In this document: positions 36,613 to 44,811 of the stretch, piece by piece
How the letters are laid out: every line of letters begins with the position of its first letter
How positions within the stretch are numbered: the stretch's first letter is position 1
From: Acidobacteriota bacterium
GTDB lineage: Bacteria > Acidobacteriota > Holophagae > Acanthopleuribacterales > Acanthopleuribacteraceae
Reading direction: 5' to 3'
NCBI GenBank assembly: GCA_020439745.1
Contig: JAGQSC010000019.1
Location: forward strand, 372,001 to 436,000
Length of the DNA stretch: 64,000 nucleotides
Program-made: the position numbers and the translations under genes
Notes under the pieces: generated by a model
Databases searched by the model: none
Told to the model about the DNA's origin: nothing
The model's input: the letters and a program-made list of their open reading frames with translations, nothing else

Positions 36613-37095
36613 CTAGCTCTTTTTCTTGTAAAGGCCGTCAAACACCGAAGTGAACGTGGCACCTGCATCTTTGCTGACTTCCCAATGCTGTCTGACCGAA
36701 CCGTCCGGGTTAGGCGTCCAAGTAATGCGATTTACCAATATGCGACCTTCCTTTCCCGTTGTTTCTCCAGACAAGACCATGGACCCTTCATTCAGACCGC
36801 CTTGCAAATGCAAGGTCGTGCCGTTTTGCCACACCCAGAACTGTTCCCAAACCGCGTCTTTGGAGTTGTAAAAATTAAAGCTGGAACCCTTGGAACCCGA
36901 TGCCCCTTCCCAGTTTTCCTGCAGCACGCAACCTTCAAACATGGGTTGAATGGAGTTCGTGCCCACCAGTGTTCCAGCCGTGTCATAGACATTCCATTCA
37001 CCAATCCAAAAATCAAACTGCCCTTTGTGTGCCTCATCGCATGGAGGCTGTGCAAAGCTGGCTAAGGCCACACCAAAGATCATCAAACTACGCAT
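36613..37095 (-). CDS. exported hypothetical protein, DUF1579-like
   Basis: A 160-residue exported protein. The signal peptide is MRSLMIFGVALASFA. The mature part begins with a KGQFDFWIGEWNVYD-type block resembling DUF1579/lipocalin-like proteins, and ends in SRQ/W-rich beta strands. No catalytic motif is seen. The ATG at 37095 follows AAGGAG, so the extension to 37143 is not used. No functional context is visible. Confidence 0.65.
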   Translation of the reverse strand: MRSLMIFGVALASFAQPPCDEAHKGQFDFWIGEWNVYDTAGTLVGTNSIQPMFEGCVLQENWEGASGSKGSSFNFYNSKDAVWEQFWVWQNGTTLHLQGGLNEGSMVLSGETTGKEGRILVNRITWTPNPDGSVRQHWEVSKDAGATFTSVFDGLYKKKS

Positions 37096-37179
37096 TGAAT
37101 ACTCCTTCAAACCTAAGTTAAACGTGTCTTTTGAACTAAACACCCATACGCATTTCAGATGTGAAGGATCGTAAAATCT

Positions 37180-39681
37180 TCAAGGACAAAGATCGTCGAG
37201 CAAATCGAGTACCGATTGTTGGGGCCACATGGCCACCTGTTGGTAGAAGGCCAACAGGCAGGAGTCATCCAGTTGGTCGATCCAGTCGCGAATCAAAGCC
37301 TGATCGGCCAGGGAAAGCGCATTGGTGGGACGCATGCGTGTCCCAATTTGGGGCGTTTCGCAGTTGATCTTCTCGAACAAGAAACTATGGGACAACGAGC
37401 CCGCAGTCACCCGGTTCAAACCGGTAACAAAGGCGCTTGGTTCCGAAATCAACTCATTGAAGGCGGCACCTGGAAGGAGATTAAGGCCCCCGCTGTTAGC
37501 AGCCGTGGCATTGTGGCAACTGGTGCAGTTCGCATTGAAGATGGGTTGAATGTCTAAATCAAAATCTACATTGGGGGTGATGGGAATGGCTGACAAGTTG
37601 TCGCAGCCGGTACCACCCGCATAACGACCCAGTTGCAACAGCAAGTCCCATGAACCGGTCAGCGTAGATGACTGCTGTTGGCTGGCGAATTGGCTGGAGC
37701 CGGTATCGTTCACCGCGTCCACGAAGTAGGTTCCCAAGCCATGGGCCGTGGGCACGGCAAAATGGAAATAGCCCATCACATCGGATAGGCGCCGGTGCAA
37801 GAACCCCGTGGTCCCGAATCCCGGCAAGAGGTCGCGACCTCCGGCCACATCGATCCAGCCATTTGGGGTGGTGAAGGCGAGACCCAAATCCACCTGTGCC
37901 GGGGCATTCATCAGGTCGGTCACTCTGCCCCTGACCATCAAATCAGAAAGGTAGAAATGGAGATCTAATGTGGCGTTGCTCTGACCAGGAAGCAGGGCGA
38001 ACCCAATGAAGGCGTGGTCCACCCCGTCAGGAGCGGGTTCGCCCGCACTGATCAGTCCGCCATCGCCCGTCAACAACAGGTCCACCATACCGGTAATCAT
38101 CCCGCCGCTAACGACCAGGCCATTACCTTGCGGGCCCACGCCACCCGTGATCGGGATAGGCGTGCCATCCAGTTGATAAAAGCGTAACTCGGTGTCGGCT
38201 GCCAGCAAACTGCTGGGCAGGACGCGACCGTCATGGACTGCACCAGTCAGCGTGGCGGACAAGTTGCGATAAATGTGAACGGGCGTTTCAGCCGTATCTA
38301 ACAGGCCCTCGTTGTTCTGGACCGTCAAACGAGCGGTATAGCTGCCGTGGTCGACATAAATGTGGCTGGGGCTGGCGCTACTGCTGGTGCTGCCATCACC
38401 AAAATCCCAGCTCCGCGAGGCGATGGCGCTTCCGGGTGCCGTCGACATGTCCGTGAAATCGATGTTGAGCGGGGCCACACCCTCCGGCGGGTTGGGATTG
38501 GTGGTGAAGTCAGCAACCGGCGGCGTGCCTCCGACATACCGAATCTGCCAGATGGGGTACCAAGTACCCAAGGCGTCATCACCACCACTGTGGCTGGTGT
38601 AAAGGTGGCCATCTGCGCCGAACTTCATATCGGTACCGGTGATATCTTCGGTAAAGAAGGCACCCCCATCGCCCGGGATCAAGGACAACGTATCGCGATC
38701 GGGTCCGGTCACATGCCAACGCCTGATGCCACTCAACCAATTACTCACATACACCGTGGGCCCACCGGGCGCAAAAGGACCACTATGGGCAATGGCGATG
38801 CCCAAAACCGACGGAGTCCAGGTTGCCATGACGCGATGATTGGGATCTGGGGGGTTGAGAAATCCGCCCGCGTCCCCATCCACGTTCCACGCGCCGTTTG
38901 AGCCCATTTGAGCCCATGAGATCCGATCGGTGGCGTCGCCATTCTCTGAGTTGTAGATAACGTTGGGCACGAGATTTCCGGGGTACACCGTGAAGCGAAA
39001 GGGATTGCGAAAACCGACCGCCCAGACTCGCGATGCGATGCTATTGGGATCACCATCCCAAAACGGGTTGTCGCTTAAACCCTGGCCGTTATCGCTGCTG
39101 ATGCGAAGGATCTTACCGTGCCAGTAGTCCACGTGCTGCACTCGGGGCAAGCCATCAAACAGGGGCCAGACACCATCATACCCGTCGTCCCCGATCCCCA
39201 ACAACAATGCGTTGGGATTGGCCGGATCCATGATCAGGCAGCCCGCCTTATGAAAGATGGCCGTGCGGGGAAATCCGCTTAACAGCACCGTTTCCGAGCC
39301 CGGTTCCATGGCTGTGAACGACGCATTGGCCGTGAGACGAACGACCCTCTGATCCGTAGTGGTTGTGTAAAAAACATAGATATAGCGGGTATTGGCGAAG
39401 TCTGGATCGACAGCCATGCCCAAAAGTCCACATTCACCATCAAAGTCCACCACGGCCGTTAAGTCTGCGAACACCGTGGCCGGCTGAAAAAGGCCTGATC
39501 CATCGGGTTGGAGAACAAGGATTACACCCCGTTTTTCACAAGCATACAATCGCCCGGCAGGGTCAAACTCAATGGTGGTCACGCCGTTACCGGAATGGAT
39601 AAGCGTTGCCGTGTATTGCGGATCTACGAATACAGGTTGGGCTATGGACCAACAGCTCAACAACAAAAAAATGAAGCGCAC
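37180..39681 (-). CDS. secreted sugar dehydrogenase with PKD and cytochrome-c-like domains
   Basis: An 833-residue exported protein with several domains. A signal peptide (RFIFLLLSCWSIAQP) is followed by a six-bladed PQQ-dependent glucose/sorbosone dehydrogenase-like propeller (about 20-370, with FDPAGRLYACE and CGLLGMAVDPDF). A PKD domain (about 390-465, with SWDFGDGSTS) follows, then beta-rich domains, and a C-terminal cytochrome-type domain (about 720-830) with a CxxCH heme motif (NCTSCH) and a candidate Met ligand. The combination suggests an extracellular sugar oxidase with its own electron carrier. The GTG at 39681 follows GGGGGTAA. ATG at 39705 is an alternative start. Confidence 0.85.
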   Translation of the reverse strand: MRFIFLLLSCWSIAQPVFVDPQYTATLIHSGNGVTTIEFDPAGRLYACEKRGVILVLQPDGSGLFQPATVFADLTAVVDFDGECGLLGMAVDPDFANTRYIYVFYTTTTDQRVVRLTANASFTAMEPGSETVLLSGFPRTAIFHKAGCLIMDPANPNALLLGIGDDGYDGVWPLFDGLPRVQHVDYWHGKILRISSDNGQGLSDNPFWDGDPNSIASRVWAVGFRNPFRFTVYPGNLVPNVIYNSENGDATDRISWAQMGSNGAWNVDGDAGGFLNPPDPNHRVMATWTPSVLGIAIAHSGPFAPGGPTVYVSNWLSGIRRWHVTGPDRDTLSLIPGDGGAFFTEDITGTDMKFGADGHLYTSHSGGDDALGTWYPIWQIRYVGGTPPVADFTTNPNPPEGVAPLNIDFTDMSTAPGSAIASRSWDFGDGSTSSSASPSHIYVDHGSYTARLTVQNNEGLLDTAETPVHIYRNLSATLTGAVHDGRVLPSSLLAADTELRFYQLDGTPIPITGGVGPQGNGLVVSGGMITGMVDLLLTGDGGLISAGEPAPDGVDHAFIGFALLPGQSNATLDLHFYLSDLMVRGRVTDLMNAPAQVDLGLAFTTPNGWIDVAGGRDLLPGFGTTGFLHRRLSDVMGYFHFAVPTAHGLGTYFVDAVNDTGSSQFASQQQSSTLTGSWDLLLQLGRYAGGTGCDNLSAIPITPNVDFDLDIQPIFNANCTSCHNATAANSGGLNLLPGAAFNELISEPSAFVTGLNRVTAGSLSHSFLFEKINCETPQIGTRMRPTNALSLADQALIRDWIDQLDDSCLLAFYQQVAMWPQQSVLDLLDDLCP

Positions 39682-40146
39682 GAAATTACCCCCAAAAGCC
39701 ACCATTTTGCCATTGTGTGCGTGACCGATTCAGCAACCAATGGCCCAATTGTGAATTGGCTCACAGTTCAGTGGTCAGAGGTCAGAAGTAATTCCATCTG
39801 TTCGACCAGCATTAACACAGCCGATCGCGCTGACGTCGCATTCATTTCCGAAGGAATGATCCTGGTGCGCAATTGCTTCTTCAAGTGAATCAACCCCCCC
39901 CAAGTCACCGTCTCCGCGCATGAGAAGTTCAACAAAATCTCGGTCATGGTTTTCTATCGCCAGCATTGATGGCATGCACGAAACGCAACCATACCGCTTC
40001 ACACGCATTCCGTTCTGCACGCGAGTACACGAAATGCCTATCCCCCGCAAGCCATAACCCTTAAGATCACTGTGAAACAATCCATATCTCGCACTAAATT
40101 AACATACACTCGCCATGCGATTCAGTGAACCATGCAAGGACGACTC
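39682..40146. other. long non-coding stretch with possible gene remnant
   Basis: About 460 bases between the dehydrogenase start and the small membrane protein. No intact gene is credible. On the minus strand a short coding-like segment (from about 39966 down to a stop at 39768) becomes one reading frame only if a run of eight G (39895-39902) is shifted by one base. I cannot name its family. Three GTCAG-like repeats sit around 39769-39785. No terminator was found. Confidence 0.4.
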
Positions 40147-40575
40147 ATGAACACCAAGAAGCTCTTCCTGACAGCCACCATCCTCATACTCATCACCGCC
40201 GGATTGCATACCATGGGTCATTTCTCACCCCCACCCGAAGACGCCAGCCTTGCCGATCTGCAGCAACACATGGAGCAGACGCGATTGAGCCTGCCTATGA
40301 GCATGGAACCCAGCATGATGGATGTACTGAAGAGCCTTAGCCTGACCATGACCATCCTGCTTTTGGCCCTTACCTGTAGCAACATCCTGGTCCTTAGGCT
40401 TGCCGCCGGGAATGCCCGTCTGTTGACGGCTTTCGTGCACCTGAATCAAGTCATCGTTATCGCGTTGGTTGGTCTATACAGTACCTATGAGGTGTTCCCA
40501 CCCTTGGTATGCTTTGCCGTGGTGGGTTTCGTCCTATTGATGGCGCAATGGTCCATCTTCAGACAGAAGAGATAG
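40147..40575 (+). CDS. small inner-membrane protein of unknown function
   Basis: A 142-residue hydrophobic protein with four predicted membrane helices, at about residues 5-20, 64-84, 91-110 and 115-135. No conserved catalytic motif is visible. It starts at the ATG at 40147 after AAGGA. An upstream ATG at 40132 adds five residues and is less well supported. It lies alone, convergent with the SRPBCC gene by about ten bases. I do not recognise a function. Confidence 0.7.
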   Translation: MNTKKLFLTATILILITAGLHTMGHFSPPPEDASLADLQQHMEQTRLSLPMSMEPSMMDVLKSLSLTMTILLLALTCSNILVLRLAAGNARLLTAFVHLNQVIVIALVGLYSTYEVFPPLVCFAVVGFVLLMAQWSIFRQKR

Positions 40576-40585
40576 CAGCTCTTTC

Positions 40586-41089
40586 CTAAACGCGGGTACG
40601 TTTTTCTACAGCCTTCTTTAATCGCGTCAGTGACTGGTACCAGCCTTCACAAGTGGCTTCGTAGAGCGCCGTGTATTTGGCATCGGTGGCCACGCCGTAG
40701 TCATGTAGCTCCAATCGACAGAATCCGTCGCCCAAGGGCCAGATTTCGTAGATGTTCAGAGGCAACCAACGCATGCCACGTTGGTCGCTGCCGTCTGAAA
40801 CCACCGGCTCCCCTTGAGCGGACGTCCACTGCAATACCACGCGCCTGGGCCATTCCAACTCGCGATACAACGCTTCACCGGTCATCGCATTCTCGCCGTC
40901 CCATTCAAACGTCACGATTCCACCGGGTCTTGGGTCCGACACGCAACGCGTAGACCACCAGGTCACCAAAAACTCGTCCTCGGTGAGAAAGCGAAACACG
41001 GTTTCTGCAGGTGCCTGAATGTCGACCCATGCATTGACGGCACGGGACACAACGGGTTTTCCGTAACTCTGTTTGGGTAACAGATACAT
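40586..41089 (-). CDS. SRPBCC (AHSA1/START-like) protein
   Basis: A 167-residue single-domain SRPBCC fold protein. The DIQAPAETVFRFLTEDE and WWSTRCVSDPRPGG blocks match the AHSA1/activator-type subfamily, which binds hydrophobic ligands in a large cavity. No signal peptide is present, so it is cytoplasmic. Its ATG overlaps the gspD stop by one base (TGATG), making it the last gene of the secretion operon by translation coupling. A role in secretion is not otherwise indicated. Confidence 0.78.
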   Translation of the reverse strand: MYLLPKQSYGKPVVSRAVNAWVDIQAPAETVFRFLTEDEFLVTWWSTRCVSDPRPGGIVTFEWDGENAMTGEALYRELEWPRRVVLQWTSAQGEPVVSDGSDQRGMRWLPLNIYEIWPLGDGFCRLELHDYGVATDAKYTALYEATCEGWYQSLTRLKKAVEKRTRV

Positions 41090-43266
41090 CAGTCGCGTTC
41101 ATCCTTGAAGTTCTCGAATTCCTTGAGAATCTTCTCCTTGAATTCGGTTGAAATCTCAATAGACTTCTCTTCGCTGTCTACAAGTCTTGGTGTAATTAAC
41201 ACGATCAGCTCAGCCTTACTGCTGGACGCATCGCGGTTGGTGAACAGGTGCTTCAAAAGAGGGATCCGACCCAGAAAAGGCACGGTGTTCTTGCCCCACT
41301 GCTCACTGTCCGAGATCATGCCGCCCATCACAATGGTCTGATTGTCGCGGACGATGATCTCGGTTGCCAGGTTATTGGTGGAAATAGAAGGTTGACTATT
41401 GGCAGCCGACACTTCAGCGCCTACGGAGGAAATACCCAAATTAATCTCGAGTCGTATGACACCGTTGGCATTGATATGCGGCGTAAATTGCAAATCGACA
41501 CCGGTCTTGCGGTATTGCACGTTATTGGAGGTGATGACGTTGTTGTTGGTATTGCCGCCCCCGGGAATATTGATGTTGGAGGTGATGATAGGGATATCGT
41601 CACCGATCGAAATCGATGCCTGTTTGTTGTCCAACGCCATGATGTGTGGCTGTTGCAATACGTTTGCATAACCCTTGTTCTTGGCTGCATTCACGGCGGC
41701 CACCACATTCTTGGTGAGCGTGGTGTAGCTGTACGAGAACGTACTGCCGTCTGCGGAATAGCCAAACGACCGATTGCGCCCCTCCGCCTCCTGGTCGCCG
41801 GAAGCAATACTCCAATTAAAACCCAGGTTATAGCCATCCTTGAGTGAGATATTGAGGACGGTGACTTCCATAAACACTTGACGCGGCAACACATCTAAAC
41901 GCTTCACGGTCTTCAGGATCTTGTAGTACTCGCGAGGAGTCGTGTTAAAGATCAATGCGTTGTTGTCCACGTCGACAATCATGTTGCGTGCCGCTTCAGC
42001 GCCCGGCAGGTTCTGTAGTGCTGGATTCTCTTGGCCGCCTTGGTTGTTGGGCCGGTTGTTGATGTCTTGGGTTCGGTTGTTTTGGTCTTGGGGATTCTGG
42101 TTGGGGCTTGTGGAGCGGCGTTGTGATGCGCCAGCGCTTCCAAGTCCACCCACGCCTGCACCGCGAAACCCATAGATCTGGCTCAAAGTGCTGGATAACG
42201 AATCAGCTGTGGTGTTCTGTACATAGTAGATAAACACCTGTGGTTCTTCGAACTGGGCCTCTTTGTCTAGTTTCTCAATCCAGAATCCAAGCTCATCAAA
42301 CACTTCAGGCACGCTGGAAGCGACCATGATGGCATTCAAGCTCACAATGGGGAAGAACTTCACGCGATCGTCGCCCTCAAACCCATAGGCAGCGAGTATT
42401 TCTAACAACTCGTTGGATGTGTCCACAGCGTCCACATACTGCAGCGAATAGAGCACCATCTTGCGATTGGCCAGCACATTCACATCGAAGATCGGAATCA
42501 CTTCCATGGCTTTGCTGATGAAGTTGTATTTGTCCATGATGATCAGCAAGTTATTGATGGGCTCTTCCATGATCCGAGCTGAGGGACTAAGAAACTCCCG
42601 GATCACGGCCGTGATGTCCTGAGGCGTGGTATAGCGCAACGGCACAATCTGGATGGCCAATTCCTCACGCATCAGGTTTGGGTTAGGAAGCGTCCCGTGC
42701 AGGATGTGGATACCGGGCATAATGTCCGGTGAATCGATGGGAACGATGCGAATAAACGAGTCATTCACGATGTACGTCAAGTTGTGGAGTTTTAGGACCA
42801 GATCGAATACATCGAAGGTCGTCATTTTCTGGTCACCTTCGACCATGCTGATGGTGATGGTCTGGTCTTTGACACTGGGGTCGATGATGTAATTGATCTT
42901 CATCACTTCGCAAAGCGCGTGGATGATGTCGTAAAGCTTGGCATCTTCAAAGTTTAGGATGGGGCTTGGCGGATTGTTTTTGACGGGCCGATCGGTGGGA
43001 TATGCCTTTTTGTCCTCTTTCTTTGTGGTCAGGAACTCGGAGTCGCCTTTGGGATCGTTGATATTATCGACCAACACGATTTCAGGTTCCGGCTTTTCCT
43101 CTTCAACATCGTCAGGTACTTCTACGTGATCCACCTGCTCGCCTATACGATGTTCGAAGTCTTTGCCCTCGAAGGCTTTGTCAACTAAACTCTGTTTTTT
43201 CTTACACGCCGGAATACTGATGACACATGCCATCAACAAAAGCGTCCACCATCGGCTCTTCATCAT
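41089..43266 (-). CDS. gspD: type II secretion system secretin GspD
   Basis: A 725-residue outer-membrane secretin, the export pore of the type II system. The N-terminus has a signal peptide ending in ISIPACKKK that could be processed as a lipoprotein (lipobox-like IPAC). N-domains follow to about residue 380. An Asn/Gln-rich low-complexity insertion then lies at about 385-430, inside or near the last N-domain. The C-terminal secretin core ends with IPLLKHLFTNRDASSSKAEL, just upstream of VLITPRLV. A VMGGMISDSE block is also present. It is preceded by the other Gsp genes in one operon on the minus strand. Confidence 0.94.
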   Translation of the reverse strand: MMKSRWWTLLLMACVISIPACKKKQSLVDKAFEGKDFEHRIGEQVDHVEVPDDVEEEKPEPEIVLVDNINDPKGDSEFLTTKKEDKKAYPTDRPVKNNPPSPILNFEDAKLYDIIHALCEVMKINYIIDPSVKDQTITISMVEGDQKMTTFDVFDLVLKLHNLTYIVNDSFIRIVPIDSPDIMPGIHILHGTLPNPNLMREELAIQIVPLRYTTPQDITAVIREFLSPSARIMEEPINNLLIIMDKYNFISKAMEVIPIFDVNVLANRKMVLYSLQYVDAVDTSNELLEILAAYGFEGDDRVKFFPIVSLNAIMVASSVPEVFDELGFWIEKLDKEAQFEEPQVFIYYVQNTTADSLSSTLSQIYGFRGAGVGGLGSAGASQRRSTSPNQNPQDQNNRTQDINNRPNNQGGQENPALQNLPGAEAARNMIVDVDNNALIFNTTPREYYKILKTVKRLDVLPRQVFMEVTVLNISLKDGYNLGFNWSIASGDQEAEGRNRSFGYSADGSTFSYSYTTLTKNVVAAVNAAKNKGYANVLQQPHIMALDNKQASISIGDDIPIITSNINIPGGGNTNNNVITSNNVQYRKTGVDLQFTPHINANGVIRLEINLGISSVGAEVSAANSQPSISTNNLATEIIVRDNQTIVMGGMISDSEQWGKNTVPFLGRIPLLKHLFTNRDASSSKAELIVLITPRLVDSEEKSIEISTEFKEKILKEFENFKDERD

Positions 43267-43289
43267 GAATTCTTGCCCTTTGTATCGAT

Positions 43290-43874
43290 TTATATCTTAT
43301 TGTCCATACTGCTTTTCTTAGCATCTTCAGGTTTGGCAGCAGGTTGCTTGGCTGGCGGCGTTTCTCGTTTTTGAAAACGAGACTCGCGTTTTTTGTCATC
43401 CTTCTGCTCCGACTCGCTTCGAGTCGTAATAATCTCTGGTTCCGCGGCACGCATGGCGCGTTCGCGCGCTTCACGTCCGCCGACTGCAGCCTTAGTCCCG
43501 CCGCGGTTCTTTTTCTTGTCCGAATACATGGTCACCAAAATCGGCCGATCATTGGAACCCTTGAGCTGAACGGCCTCGCGACTTACTTCCACCACCGTAT
43601 AACCCTGGATGGTTTCGTTCACACGGAAACGCGATGACTTGGGACGACCCTCTTCGGTATAGGTAAACAATGCGTATTTGATCTCTCCGATGATGATGGT
43701 GCCGTCCAGTGTGGGCATGCCCAGGTTTTGAATGACCGGCGCTACATCTTCCTGAGGCGTTTCAACCACCTGACCGCGGTCCGGATCAAACGGGTTTCGT
43801 CTGAGGATGTTGTCCAAATAATCCTGGGCCAAGGCCGGAGACACCATGAGCGCCAGAAAGATCGTTATGCGCAT
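43290..43874 (-). CDS. gspC: GspC/PilP-like type II secretion component
   Basis: A 194-residue protein with a cleavable-looking signal (RITIFLALMVSPALA) and not the membrane anchor expected of GspC. The middle (about 45-120) resembles the HR/PilP domain that docks to the secretin (LGMPTLDGTIIIGEIKYAL, GYTVVEVSREAVQL). There is no PDZ domain, only a long K/R/E-rich tail. So it occupies the GspC position but has PilP-like design. GGAGGAGG precedes the ATG at 43874. It lies between gspM-like and gspD genes. Confidence 0.75.
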   Translation of the reverse strand: MRITIFLALMVSPALAQDYLDNILRRNPFDPDRGQVVETPQEDVAPVIQNLGMPTLDGTIIIGEIKYALFTYTEEGRPKSSRFRVNETIQGYTVVEVSREAVQLKGSNDRPILVTMYSDKKKNRGGTKAAVGGREARERAMRAAEPEIITTRSESEQKDDKKRESRFQKRETPPAKQPAAKPEDAKKSSMDNKI

Positions 43875-43875
43875 G

Positions 43876-44811
43876 TTATTCCTCCTCCATCTCTTGTTTG
43901 GACGGCAGTCGCTTGTCCAGGGTCTTAATTTTGTCAATGCGATTGGCGTTGGGCGTCAATCGCTGGTTTTCAGCAGCAGGCAACCGTCCATTGTCCGAAA
44001 TAGGCGGTGGGCCGCCAATTTTACTCGATTTATCACGCTGGGGCATGATTTGTTCGCGTAAAGTGGGCATGGGCTCAGGTTTTTTGGCCGGCTCCCGTTT
44101 GCTGACAACGGGTTCCTCACCCTCAATATCCGTGACTTCCTCGCCCATCTCTTCTTCTGAGATCTCTGGTGTGATGCGCGGTCGTGGTTCCAGTTCGACA
44201 AACTCAAAGGTCCCTTCCCCAGCTGAGTAAAGCGTGGAAATAACCATCGATCCTCGAATGCGATCGATATTAGGATCCTCTTCCTTGGAGGGTCGTCGGC
44301 TGCGGCGTCGGCTGTATGAGTTGATGTTCAGGGTGTCCAGCCCGTAATAATAGGGTTGCTCACGCAACATGTCGAAGAACTGGAGCATCTCCTCTAAAGA
44401 ACAGTCGTATCCGAAATACGTCCGCAACTCCAAGATACCCTTGTCTTCCGAGACCACTTCCGATTTGCGCTTGTTCTGACTGTTCATTCCTATTTGGGCT
44501 TTCTCGCCCACTTTCGCCAGGAACTCCTGTACCTTGAAACTGGCATCGGACTCGTTAGGCATCATCAATACCCGATCCTCCGCGTCACTCAAAACATCAT
44601 TGAACCGTTCGATGTCGGCAATCAGTTTCTCTTCGTCCACTTCCAACTTTTGCCAGTAGACATCCTGCGCCGTTTTCTCGCTCTCGATACGCAACAGCAT
44701 GTCCTGCTTCTTCTTATCAAATCGGTCATAAACCTCGACAAAAGCTCCAATGGCAATTGCGGCAATCATGAAACGCAGCAACCGTTTCTCACGTGAGCTG
44801 TATTTCTTCAT
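43876..44811 (-). CDS. gspM: GspM/PilO-like assembly-platform protein
   Basis: A 311-residue inner-membrane protein with one N-terminal helix (about 12-28), a coiled coil (about 30-80), a ferredoxin-like periplasmic domain (about 85-200) and a Pro/Glu-rich tail (about 210-311). This layout fits GspM and its pilus counterpart PilO. It is longer than the usual 160-190 residues because of the tail. The ATG overlaps the gspL stop (ATGA). It is assigned mainly by order in the operon and topology. Confidence 0.78.
   Translation of the reverse strand: MKKYSSREKRLLRFMIAAIAIGAFVEVYDRFDKKKQDMLLRIESEKTAQDVYWQKLEVDEEKLIADIERFNDVLSDAEDRVLMMPNESDASFKVQEFLAKVGEKAQIGMNSQNKRKSEVVSEDKGILELRTYFGYDCSLEEMLQFFDMLREQPYYYGLDTLNINSYSRRRSRRPSKEEDPNIDRIRGSMVISTLYSAGEGTFEFVELEPRPRITPEISEEEMGEEVTDIEGEEPVVSKREPAKKPEPMPTLREQIMPQRDKSSKIGGPPPISDNGRLPAAENQRLTPNANRIDKIKTLDKRLPSKQEMEEE

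Noticed and set aside
39775-40080. 101-codon minus-strand ORF in the long intergenic region
   Set aside because: It has no ribosome site and no family match as it stands. Only a frame-corrected version was kept, as a low-interest remnant.
41248-41847. 199-codon open frame on the plus strand opposite gspD
   Set aside because: It is a shadow of the secretin gene, with no ribosome site or family resemblance.
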